From Clostridiales bacterium (lineage in GTDB: Bacteria > Bacillota > Clostridia > Oscillospirales > Oscillospiraceae): a stretch of 64,000 bases of DNA. Shown here in pieces: positions 41,048 to 48,757 of this stretch (position 1 is the stretch's first letter; every line of letters starts with the position of its first letter). The notes below the pieces were generated by a model. It saw nothing but the letters and a program-made list of their open reading frames with translations. It was not told where the DNA came from and searched no databases. The DNA lies in assembly GCA_022786965.1 (NCBI GenBank), contig JALFXH010000146.1:1-64000 (forward strand), read 5' to 3'. The position numbers were made by a program, and so were the translations under genes.

Positions 41048-43171
41048 ATGATTACCCATAAGCAGTATCCCAACCATCATGTCTATGAAATGGAAATCGG
41101 CGGCCGTCCCTTCACCGTGGAGACCGGTAAGGTGGCTGAGCTGGCCAACGCCGAGTGCATCTGCCGCTACGGCGACACCGTGGTGCTGACCACCTGCACC
41201 TGCAACCCCATCCCCAAGGCCGGCATTGACTACTTCCCCCTGACCATCGAGTTTGAGGAGCGGATGTACGCCGTGGGCCGCATCCCCGGCTCCTTCAACC
41301 GTCGGGAGGGCAAGCCCTCCGAGCGGGGCATCCTGAACAGCCGGATCATCGACCGGCCCATGCGTCCCCTGTTCGATGAGGAGCTGCGCAACGACACTGT
41401 CGTGACCTGCACGGTTCTCGCCAACGACTACGACAACCCCGTGGAAATCGTGGCCTCTCTGGGCGCTTCCATCGCCATCGCTTCCTCTGACGTGCCCTGG
41501 AACGGCCCCGTGGCCACCACCAACGTGGCCCACCTGAACGGGAAATATATCATTAACCCCTCCGCCGACGAGCGGGCCGCCTGTGACTGCTTCGTGTGCA
41601 TCTCCTCCACCTTCGAGAAGGTGGTCATGATCGAGACCGAGGCCAACGAGGCTCCCGAGTCCGTGGTCCTGGAGGCCATCCGTCTGGCCCACGAGACCAA
41701 CATGGAGATCGTCAAGTTCATCAATGGTATCGTTGCCGAAATCGGCAAGCCCAAGTTCACCTTCGAGAAGGCCGCCGTCAACCACGAGCTTCTGGACGAC
41801 CTGATGAACTACGGCCTGAACCAGATCGAGTACGCCCTGGACACCGATGATAAGAACGTCCGGGAGGAGCGCCTGACCGCCGCCCGTCTGGATTTCCAGG
41901 AAAAGTTCGGCGAGAAGTACGAGGATTTTGACACTCACATCGAGGTGTGCCTGTACAAGATGCAGAAGAAGGTCGTCAAGAAGTGGCTGCTGCAGGGCAA
42001 GCGTGTGGACGGCCGCGGCATGGACGACATCCGTCCTCTGGACGCCGAGGTGGGCGTGCTGCCCCGGGTCCACGGCTCCGGCCTGTTCTCCCGTGGTCAG
42101 ACCCAGGTGCTGTCCATCTGCACCCTGAACACCCTGTCCGCCGCCCAGAAGCTGGACACCATCTACCCCGAGGAAACCAAGCGGTATATCCACCACTACA
42201 ACTTCCCCGCCTACTCCACCGGCGAGGCCCGGGCCGCCCGGTCCACCTCCCGTCGGGAGATCGGTCATGGCGCTCTGGCCGAGAAGGCTCTGCTGCCCGT
42301 AATCCCCAGCGTAGAGGAGTTCCCCTACGCCATCCGCGTGGTGTCCGAGGTTCTTTCTTCCAACGGCTCCACCTCTCAGGGCTCCATCTGCGGCTCTACC
42401 CTGGCGCTGATGGATGCCGGCGTGCCCATTAAGCGGCCTGTTGCCGGTATTTCCTGCGGCCTGATCTCCGATCAGGAGACCGGCGAGTGGAGAACCTTCA
42501 CCGACATCCAGGGTGTTGAGGACTTCCACGGCGAGATGGACTTCAAGGTCGCCGGTACCACCGAGGGCATCACCGCCATTCAGATGGACCTGAAGAATAA
42601 GGGCCTGACCATGGAAATCATCGCCGACGCTCTGGAGCGCTGCCGCAAGGCCCGGCTGGAAATCATTTCCGAGGTGATCCTGAAGGCCATCCCTGCTCCC
42701 CGTGAAGAGGTTTCCGAGTACGCGCCCAAGATGATCTCCCTGAAGATCCCCGTGGACAAGATCCGCGAGGTCATCGGCTCCGGCGGCAAGACCATCCAGA
42801 AAATCTGCGCCGACACCGGCGCCAAGGTGGACATCGACGACGACGGCTCCGTGTTCATCTCCGCTGTGGACGCTGCCGCCGCCAACGCCGCCAAGAAGAT
42901 GGTGGACGACATCTGCTTCGTGCCCGAGGTGGGTAAGCTCTACTACGGCAAGGTTGTCCGCATCCTGCCCATCGGCGCCTTCGTGGAAATCGCTCCCGGC
43001 CATGACGGCATGGTGCACATTTCCAAGCTGGAGAACCGCCGGGTTGAAAAGGTCGAGGACGTGCTGAATCTGGGCGACATGACCTGGGTCAAGTTCATGG
43101 GCTTCGACGAGAAGGGCCGCGCCAACTTCAGCCGCAAGGACGCGCTGAAGGAAATGGCCGACAAGAGTTAA
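41048..43171 (+). CDS. pnp: Polynucleotide phosphorylase
   Basis: A 707-residue 3'-to-5' exoribonuclease that releases nucleoside diphosphates using phosphate and acts in mRNA decay. Two RNase PH domains flank a helical linker; the second contains SDQETGEWRTFTDIQG. The KH domain (IREVIGSGGKTIQKIC) and S1 domain (YYGKVVRILPIGAFVEIAPGHDGMVHISKL) follow in order. AAGGAGG precedes ATG 41048. With RNase Y encoded nearby it belongs to the RNA-decay machinery. Confidence 0.98.
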   Translation: MITHKQYPNHHVYEMEIGGRPFTVETGKVAELANAECICRYGDTVVLTTCTCNPIPKAGIDYFPLTIEFEERMYAVGRIPGSFNRREGKPSERGILNSRIIDRPMRPLFDEELRNDTVVTCTVLANDYDNPVEIVASLGASIAIASSDVPWNGPVATTNVAHLNGKYIINPSADERAACDCFVCISSTFEKVVMIETEANEAPESVVLEAIRLAHETNMEIVKFINGIVAEIGKPKFTFEKAAVNHELLDDLMNYGLNQIEYALDTDDKNVREERLTAARLDFQEKFGEKYEDFDTHIEVCLYKMQKKVVKKWLLQGKRVDGRGMDDIRPLDAEVGVLPRVHGSGLFSRGQTQVLSICTLNTLSAAQKLDTIYPEETKRYIHHYNFPAYSTGEARAARSTSRREIGHGALAEKALLPVIPSVEEFPYAIRVVSEVLSSNGSTSQGSICGSTLALMDAGVPIKRPVAGISCGLISDQETGEWRTFTDIQGVEDFHGEMDFKVAGTTEGITAIQMDLKNKGLTMEIIADALERCRKARLEIISEVILKAIPAPREEVSEYAPKMISLKIPVDKIREVIGSGGKTIQKICADTGAKVDIDDDGSVFISAVDAAAANAAKKMVDDICFVPEVGKLYYGKVVRILPIGAFVEIAPGHDGMVHISKLENRRVEKVEDVLNLGDMTWVKFMGFDEKGRANFSRKDALKEMADKS

Positions 43172-43195
43172 ATCGGCTTGGATTTGCGAAGACGC

Positions 43196-43297
43196 CAAAG
43201 GCTCCCCTTGAGGGGAGCTGCGTAAAGCCCCGCGAAGCTGAGGGGTGCACCCCTCCGACCTCGCTTACGCTCGGCCACCTCCCCTGATAGGGGAGGC
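43196..43297. repeat. Palindromic intergenic repeat, family B (copy 2)
   Basis: GGCTCCCCTTGAGGGGAGC on the left and CCTCCCCTGATAGGGGAGGC on the right, with an inner GAGGGGTGCACCCCTC palindrome. It lies just after pnp. Confidence 0.75.
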
Positions 43298-43321
43298 ATT
43301 CGCGCGGTGAATTGCAATCTG

Positions 43322-43352
43322 CCCGCCCTGTGAAAACAGGGCGGGTTCTTTC
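43322..43352 (+). terminator. Terminator after pnp
   Basis: CCCGCCCTG and CAGGGCGGG pair around TGAAAA and are followed by TTCTTTCT. Confidence 0.8.
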
Positions 43353-43363
43353 TGTGCTAAGAT

Positions 43364-43416
43364 GTTGACATTTCAACTTCTTTGTGATATACTGCCAAAA
43401 GTTGAGCTGTCAACTT
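43364..43416 (+). promoter_or_regulatory. MarR operon promoter with two matching palindromes
   Basis: TTGACA (43365-43370) and TATACT (43388-43393) are 17 bases apart. GTTGACATTTCAAC (43364-43377) covers the -35 box, and AAGTTGAGCTGTCAACTT (43399-43416) lies just past the start site. Both have the form GTTGA-4-TCAAC, so a MarR dimer could bind at two sites and block its own promoter. Confidence 0.75.
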
Positions 43417-43445
43417 GTGCATAATGTTTCGAAAGGAGCGATTCC

Positions 43446-43895
43446 ATGCTGGACCGATTTGAAAAATTCTCCCTGGCGATTGCGGAGATCAACCGCTGCT
43501 GGCACAAAATCGCCGCCGGGGAGCTGTCCAAATATGACCTGAAAGCCTCCCACGTTACCTATCTTCTCACCCTGGCCCGCTACCCCGAGGGACTGACCGC
43601 TCCCAAGCTGGCGGAGCTGTGTGACCGGGACAAGGCGGATGTGTCCCGGATGCTGTCCATTCTGGAGGCCAGAGGGCTGGTCACCAAGGACGGCATCGGC
43701 GGGAACCGCTACCGGGGATGTCTGCGGCTGACCCCGGAGGGACAGACCGTGGCAGAAGCCTTGTCCCGCCGGGCAGAGCTTGCCGTGGAACAGGCCGGCG
43801 AAGGTCTGACCGAGAGAGAACGGATCATTTTCTACACGGCTCTGGATACCATCACCAAAAATCTTCGCAGAATCTGTCAGGAGGGACTGCAATGA
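43446..43895 (+). CDS. MarR-family transcriptional regulator
   Basis: A 149-residue winged-helix regulator with N- and C-terminal dimerisation helices. The DNA-binding region runs from about residue 45 to 105 (LTAPKLAELCDRDKADVSRMLSILEARGLVTK, wing GNRYRGCLRLTPEG). Such regulators usually repress a neighbouring gene until a small phenolic, lipid or oxidant ligand binds. GAAAGGAG lies upstream of ATG 43446. The stop overlaps the alcohol dehydrogenase start (ATGA), and two palindromes in the promoter suggest self-control of the operon. Confidence 0.93.
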   Translation: MLDRFEKFSLAIAEINRCWHKIAAGELSKYDLKASHVTYLLTLARYPEGLTAPKLAELCDRDKADVSRMLSILEARGLVTKDGIGGNRYRGCLRLTPEGQTVAEALSRRAELAVEQAGEGLTERERIIFYTALDTITKNLRRICQEGLQ

Positions 43896-45124
43896 ATCCC
43901 ATCAAAGCCATTTACTGCCGCGCGGTGCAATTTGTACTCCGGGCGGCCCTGCCGGTGCTGCCCTACCGGGAGCCGGAAATTTTCCGCAGCTGTGCCGAAC
44001 TGAACACCGTGTTCGCCGAAAAGAACATCTGGCGGGTTCTGATCGTCACCGACCCGGGCATCGTCCGCAGCGGCATCGCCGGACAGCTGGAAGCCGCCCT
44101 GGATGGATGCGGAGTTGCCTACACCGTCTATTCCGAGACACGGCCTAATCCCACCGTGGCCAACGTGGAAGCTGCCCTGAACATGTACCACCGGGACGGC
44201 TGTCAGGCCCTCATCGCCATTGGCGGCGGCTCCTCCATGGACTGCGCCAAGGCCGTTGGCGCCCGCATCGCCCGGCCCCGGACGCCCCTGGGTAAGCTCA
44301 AGGGAACCTTGCGCATCCTTCATAAGCTGCCAACCCTCATCGCCATCCCCACCACCGCCGGTACCTGCAGCGAAACCACCCTGGCGGCGGTGATTACCGA
44401 CAGTGAGAAGAAGCACAAATATGTTATGAACGATTTCGTACTGATTCCCCGCTACGCGGTGCTGGACGCCAGCCTGACCCGCTCCCTGCCGCCCCATCTG
44501 ACCTCCACCACCGGCATGGACGCCCTGACCCACGCGGTAGAGGCCTATATTGGCCGCTCCACCACCCGCCTGACCCGGCAGAAGGCGCTGGAAGCCACCA
44601 GACTGGTCTTTGAGAACGTGGAAAAGGCCTACCGCAACGGGCAGGATATGCAGGCCCGTGCCAATATGCTCACCGCCGCCTACGCCGCCGGCGTGGCCTT
44701 CACTCGCTCCTATGTGGGCTATATCCACGCTGTGGCCCACTCTCTGGGCGGACAGTACAACATCCCCCACGGCCTTGCCAACGCGGTGATCATGCCCTAT
44801 GTGCTGGAAAGCTACGGTCCCTGCGTCCACAGGAAGCTTCATGAGCTGGGCATCGCCGCCGGTGTCTGCGCCCCGGAAGAATCCGACGCGGAAGCGGCAG
44901 CCAAATTCATTCAGGCCATCCGGAGCCTGAACGCCCGCATGAACATCTCCGCCCATTTGGAGGGCATTCAGGAAGCCGACATTCCCGTCATGGCGGCCCA
45001 TGCCGAGAAGGAAGCCAATCCCCTGTACCCCGTGCCCCGTCTGATGACGCGGGAGGAACTGGAGGGCTTCTACCGTCAGGTGGCGGCAGTTCCGGAAGCG
45101 TGCCGCGCGGAGCAGGCAGGTTAA
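43892..45124 (+). CDS. Iron-type alcohol dehydrogenase
   Basis: A 410-residue NAD(P)-dependent group III alcohol dehydrogenase. The cofactor block is IGGGSSMDCAKAVG, the family signature GMDALTHAVEAYIG holds metal ligands, and the further His ligands are in YVGYIHAVAHSLGGQYNIPHG. The N-terminus has an extra hydrophobic stretch of about 25 residues. It is co-translated with the MarR gene and probably induced by its ligand, perhaps an aldehyde. Physiological substrate is unknown. Confidence 0.9.
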   Translation: MNPIKAIYCRAVQFVLRAALPVLPYREPEIFRSCAELNTVFAEKNIWRVLIVTDPGIVRSGIAGQLEAALDGCGVAYTVYSETRPNPTVANVEAALNMYHRDGCQALIAIGGGSSMDCAKAVGARIARPRTPLGKLKGTLRILHKLPTLIAIPTTAGTCSETTLAAVITDSEKKHKYVMNDFVLIPRYAVLDASLTRSLPPHLTSTTGMDALTHAVEAYIGRSTTRLTRQKALEATRLVFENVEKAYRNGQDMQARANMLTAAYAAGVAFTRSYVGYIHAVAHSLGGQYNIPHGLANAVIMPYVLESYGPCVHRKLHELGIAAGVCAPEESDAEAAAKFIQAIRSLNARMNISAHLEGIQEADIPVMAAHAEKEANPLYPVPRLMTREELEGFYRQVAAVPEACRAEQAG

Positions 45125-45171
45125 GCCCGCCGCGCCTGTATGATCATATCATTTTTAGGAGGATTATCCAT

Positions 45172-46011
45172 ATGCGCGTCAGAATTATCGTTGACTCCAC
45201 CACTGATCTTGCCCCGGAATTGCAGGGACAGGTTGAGATCGTTCCCCTGACCGTCAGCTTCGGAACCGAAGAATACATCGACGGCGTTACCATCACCCAT
45301 GAGGAATTCTACAACAAGCTGATTGAAAGCGACGTGCTGCCCACCACCAGCCAGGCCACCCCTGCCGCATTCGAGAAAGTCTTCAAAGAAGTTGCCGCGG
45401 CGGGAGACAGCGCCGTGGTCATCACCCTGGCCTCTCAGCTCTCCGACACCTGCCAGAGCGCCCGGATTGCCGCGGAGGATTACGACAACATCTATGTGGT
45501 GGACAGCGGCAGCGTAACCCTGGGCGCCGGCATCCTGGCGGAATATGCCCTGCAGTGTGCCCGCTCTGGCATGCCTGCCGCCGAAATCGCCGGCCTTCTG
45601 GAAAAGAAAAAGGAGGACATCTGCCTGATCGCCTTACTGGACACCCTGGAATACCTGAAAAAGGGCGGACGCATCTCCTCCGCCGTGGCCTTCGCCGGCG
45701 GCCTGCTGAACATCAAGCCCGTGATCAATGTGAAAGACGGGGTTATCCATATGCTGGGCAAAGCCCGGGGCTCCAGGCAGGGCAACAACCTGCTGGTTCA
45801 GGAAATCGGAAAATCCGGCGGAATCGACTTTTCTATGCCCATTCTGCTGGGCTACTCCGGCCTGTCCGACGCTTTCCTGAAAAAGTACATCGCCGACAGC
45901 GCGCCCCTGTGGGAGGGCGGCGTAGACACCCTGCGCTGCACCAGCATCGGCAGCGTGGTGGGCACCCACGCGGGCCCCGGCGCCATCGCCGCCGCGTTCT
46001 TCCACAAATAA
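45172..46011 (+). CDS. DegV-family fatty-acid-binding protein (second)
   Basis: A 279-residue DegV/FakB-type protein with IIVDSTTDLAP at the N-terminus, TTSQATPAAFEKVF, TLASQLSDTCQSA, LDTLEYLKKGGRISSA and the C-terminal GSVVGTHAGPGAIAAAF. It is a closer match to the DegV consensus than the copy at 34765. AGGAGG precedes ATG 45172, 47 bases after the alcohol dehydrogenase gene, so it may be in the MarR-controlled unit. Confidence 0.92.
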   Translation: MRVRIIVDSTTDLAPELQGQVEIVPLTVSFGTEEYIDGVTITHEEFYNKLIESDVLPTTSQATPAAFEKVFKEVAAAGDSAVVITLASQLSDTCQSARIAAEDYDNIYVVDSGSVTLGAGILAEYALQCARSGMPAAEIAGLLEKKKEDICLIALLDTLEYLKKGGRISSAVAFAGGLLNIKPVINVKDGVIHMLGKARGSRQGNNLLVQEIGKSGGIDFSMPILLGYSGLSDAFLKKYIADSAPLWEGGVDTLRCTSIGSVVGTHAGPGAIAAAFFHK

Positions 46012-46138
46012 GCGGCGGGAACCAGCGTGCGTTTTGCTGTACATACATACCGGCGCGCGCAATGAACGGTTTGGGAGGTTTCCACGATTATTACGTTGAA
46101 GGCTGAAAAAAATTGGTCTTTTTTTCGTGGGAAACCCC

Positions 46139-46167
46139 TTGCAAAATAGAAAATCCGGTGGTATAAT
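46139..46167 (+). promoter_or_regulatory. Promoter of the rimP-nusA-infB operon
   Basis: TTGCAA (46139-46144) and TATAAT (46162-46167) are 17 bases apart, a strong match. The start codon is at 46251. Confidence 0.8.
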
Positions 46168-46194
46168 ATCCACGATAAACGGTAGAATGTAGGC

Positions 46195-46226
46195 AAAGAG
46201 AGGCGCGAGCGCCTCTCTTTCTTCTT
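46195..46226 (+). terminator. Leader terminator/attenuator before rimP
   Basis: AAAGAGAGGCGC and GCGCCTCTCTTT form a perfect 12-bp stem followed by CTTCTT, lying between the promoter and the rimP start. Such a stem in the 5' leader would stop most transcripts unless read through, which suggests attenuation, perhaps by NusA itself. Confidence 0.75.
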
Positions 46227-46250
46227 AGCCTTAAGGAGGTTAATGCGCCA

Positions 46251-46703
46251 ATGAAGGTGACAGAGCTGGTGGCGGAATTCGCCCGCCCCATTGTGGAAGA
46301 ACATGGCTGCGAGCTGTGGGACGTGGAATATGTCCGGGAGGGCAGCGAGTATTTTCTGCGGCTGTATCTCGACAAAGAGGGCGGCGTGGACATTAACGAC
46401 TGCGAGGCCGTGTCCCGGGCTGTGGACCCCATTCTGGACGAGAAAGACCCCATTCCCGGGTCCTACCACTTCGAGGTCTGCTCCGCCGGACTGGAACGGG
46501 TGCTGAAGCGCCCCGGTGATTTCCAGCGGTTCCTGGGCAGCCCCATTACCGTGAAGCTTTACCGCCCCAGAAACGGACTGAAAGAGATTCCCTGCGTGCT
46601 GAAAGCCTACGATCAGGGAAAACTCACCGTGGAGGCGGGAAAGGAAACCATTACGTTTGAAAAATCCGAGGTCGCCCAGGTGCGGCTTCGCGTGGAATTC
46701 TAA
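46251..46703 (+). CDS. rimP: Ribosome maturation factor RimP
   Basis: A 150-residue cytoplasmic factor needed for 30S subunit maturation. It shows the N-terminal domain block EEHGCELWDVEYVREG, YLDKEGGVDINDCEAVSRAVDPILDE, and PGSYHFEVCSAGLERVLKRPGDF, followed by the small C-terminal beta-barrel. TAAGGAGG precedes ATG 46251. It is the first gene of the conserved cluster. Confidence 0.95.
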   Translation: MKVTELVAEFARPIVEEHGCELWDVEYVREGSEYFLRLYLDKEGGVDINDCEAVSRAVDPILDEKDPIPGSYHFEVCSAGLERVLKRPGDFQRFLGSPITVKLYRPRNGLKEIPCVLKAYDQGKLTVEAGKETITFEKSEVAQVRLRVEF

Positions 46704-46715
46704 GGAGGCACGAAC

Positions 46716-47885
46716 ATGGCAAGAAAGACAGCCAAGAAGCAGGCCGAAGCGCCCAAGGTGGACATCGGCGCGGAAATTTTCGCTTCTCTGCGGGAACTGG
46801 AAAAGCTCAAGGGCATTCCCGTGGATTACATGGTGGAGCGTCTGAAGCAGGCGCTGACCAACGCCTACCGGAAGGACCGGGAGGATCACCGGGACGTTCC
46901 GGCCGAGAATGTGGTAGTGAACCTCAGCGAGGAAGGCCTGAGCATGTACCAGATCAAGACCGTGGTGGATGAGCTGACGGATCTGGCACTGGAAATCCAC
47001 ATCGACACCGCCCGACGCATTAACCCCGCCGTTCAGGTTGGCGACACTGTTGCCATCCCTGTTGATATTGCCAAATTTGGCCGGATTGCCGCTCAGACCG
47101 CCAAACAGGTGGTCATTCAGGGCATTCGGGAAGCCGAGCGGGGCGTTATGTACGAGTCCTATTCCTCCAAGGCCCAGGAGCTGCTCACCGGCACCGTGCT
47201 GCGCATCGACCCCATCACCGGGGATATGTTCATCCGCATCGGTCAGGGCAATGAGGCTTCCGACGCCGTGCTGCGGGCTTCCGAACAGATTCCCGGCGAA
47301 AAGCACGCCGAAGGCGACCTGATCCGGGTCTACGTTCTGGAGGTCCACAAGATGGGCCGTGGCCCGCTGGTGCACGTCTCCCGGACCCACCCCAATCTGG
47401 TGCGGCGGCTGTTCGAGCTGGAGACGCCCGAAATCGCCGACGGCCAGGTGGAGGTTCGCAACATTGCCCGGGAAGCCGGTTCCCGGTCCAAGATGGCTGT
47501 CCGGGCCACCATGGAGGGTGTGGATCCCGTGGGCGCCTGCGTCGGCCCTCGCGGCGGCCGTGTGGGCGCCGTTGTGGAAGAGCTGGGCGGTGAGAAAATC
47601 GACATCGTGGTCTGGAGCGAGGACCCCTGCGAGTATGTCCGCAGCGCCCTCAGCCCCGCCGATGTGATCTCCGTCAGCCTGATTCCCGGCCAAAAGGCCT
47701 GCCGCGTGATCGTACCCGACGACCAGCTGTCCCTGGCCATCGGCAAGGAGGGCCAGAACGCCCGTCTGGCAGCCCGGCTCACCGGCTACAAAATCGACAT
47801 CAAACCCGCCTCTCAGGCAGAACCGGCAGCGGAACCGGAAGAGGAGCCTGTCGAGGCCGAAGAGACTGAAACCGTAGAAGAATGA
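46716..47885 (+). CDS. nusA: Transcription termination/antitermination factor NusA
   Basis: A 389-residue RNA polymerase-binding factor: N-terminal NusA domain (about 15-140), S1 domain (about 148-215, [21 protein letters not shown]), and two KH domains (about 225-365) with [24 protein letters not shown] and [21 protein letters not shown]. The C-terminal tail is short and acidic ([17 protein letters not shown]) and replaces the repeats of E. coli NusA. It starts 12 bases after rimP. Confidence 0.96.
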   Translation: MARKTAKKQAEAPKVDIGAEIFASLRELEKLKGIPVDYMVERLKQALTNAYRKDREDHRDVPAENVVVNLSEEGLSMYQIKTVVDELTDLALEIHIDTARRINPAVQVGDTVAIPVDIAKFGRIAAQTAKQVVIQGIREAERGVMYESYSSKAQELLTGTVLRIDPITGDMFIRIGQGNEASDAVLRASEQIPGEKHAEGDLIRVYVLEVHKMGRGPLVHVSRTHPNLVRRLFELETPEIADGQVEVRNIAREAGSRSKMAVRATMEGVDPVGACVGPRGGRVGAVVEELGGEKIDIVVWSEDPCEYVRSALSPADVISVSLIPGQKACRVIVPDDQLSLAIGKEGQNARLAARLTGYKIDIKPASQAEPAAEPEEEPVEAEETETVEE

Positions 47886-48000
47886 TAAATGCAAAATGTA
47901 GAATGCAAAATAGAGGAATCGCCTTCGGCGATGGATTTTGAATCATCCGCGAAGCGGATACCATAATTCTGCATTCATCATTTTTCATTTTGCATTTTAT
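47885..48000. repeat. AT-rich inverted repeat with two inner hairpins
   Basis: ATAAATGCAAAATG (47885-47898) is mirrored by CATTTTGCATTTTAT (47986-48000). Between them lie AATCGCCTTCGGCGAT and ATCCGCGAAGCGGAT hairpins. It separates nusA from ylxR inside the operon and looks like a small insertion element. Its left end lies exactly at the end of nusA. Confidence 0.7.
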
Positions 48001-48018
48001 AAAGGAGGGGTAGTCCAA

Positions 48019-48291
48019 ATGCAGAAAAAGATCCCCCAGCGGCAGTGTATGGGCTGCCGGGAGCGGAAGGCCAAGCGGGAGCTGATCCGGGTGGTTCGCA
48101 CCCCCGAGGGCACCGTCAGTCTGGACTTCGGCGGAAAGATGAACGGACGGGGCGCCTACCTGTGCCCCAATCCCGAGTGCCTGAAAAAGGCCCTGCGCTC
48201 CAAGGCCCTGGACCGCAGCCTGGAAGTGACCATTCCCGAGGAGGTTTACGTACGGCTGGAAAAGGAAATGGAGGCGGGCAATGGACAATAA
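48019..48291 (+). CDS. rnpM: YlxR/RnpM-family RNA-binding protein
   Basis: A 90-residue YlxR-family protein; the B. subtilis member, RnpM, binds and modulates RNase P. The hallmark RQCMGCRERKAKRELIRVVRTPEG and the following GRGAYLCPNPECLKKA are present. AAGGAGGGG precedes ATG 48019. Its end overlaps the next gene by 11 bases, as is common in this cluster. Confidence 0.92.
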   Translation: MQKKIPQRQCMGCRERKAKRELIRVVRTPEGTVSLDFGGKMNGRGAYLCPNPECLKKALRSKALDRSLEVTIPEEVYVRLEKEMEAGNGQ

Positions 48292-48691
48292 AGCCCTGAA
48301 CTACCTGTCCCTGGCCCGGAAGGGCGGCCTGGCGGAGCTGGGCGAGGAGCCCGTGGGCGCTGCCGCCAGAGCCGGAAAGGCCTATGTGATCTTGGTTGCC
48401 TCGGACGCCTCCGACCACACCTGGCGGCGGGCAAAGTCCTTTGCCGCAGGCACAGAGCAGCAGTGCGTCCGCATGGAGGCCACCAAGGACGAGATGGGGC
48501 TTATGGTGGGCAGAACCAGCCTGGCCATCGCCGCCATCACGGATGTAGCCTTGGCTCTGGCGCTGGTGAAGGCCATGCCCAAGGCAGACCCCCAGGCACT
48601 GGAGGTGCTCACCGCCAAGGCCGCGAAGGCCAAAAAGCGGCAGGCGGAAGCGAAAGCCCACGCGCGCAACGTCAGAAAAGGAAAGAAGTAA
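48281..48691 (+). CDS. L7Ae-family K-turn-binding protein (YlxQ)
   Basis: A 136-residue protein with the L7Ae/L30e/S12e RNA-binding fold (residues about 8-100), related to B. subtilis YlxQ, which binds kink-turn RNA. Blocks: LSLARKGGLAELGEEPVGAAA and VGRTSLAIAAITDVALA. The C-terminal 35 residues are Lys/Ala-rich and basic. It overlaps ylxR and precedes infB. Confidence 0.88.
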   Translation: MDNKALNYLSLARKGGLAELGEEPVGAAARAGKAYVILVASDASDHTWRRAKSFAAGTEQQCVRMEATKDEMGLMVGRTSLAIAAITDVALALALVKAMPKADPQALEVLTAKAAKAKKRQAEAKAHARNVRKGKK

Positions 48692-48757
48692 TCCTTCAAG
48701 TCATTTGACTTGATTTCATACCACTCGCGTATCCAACCATGGAGGTGCTTTTATAGA

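Noticed and set aside
41003..43198. 731-codon open frame opposite pnp
   Set aside because: Antisense shadow of pnp with Gly/His/Val-rich composition.
45852..47894. 680-codon open frame opposite rimP-nusA
   Set aside because: It spans two well-supported genes and the intergenic leader in antisense; no domain.
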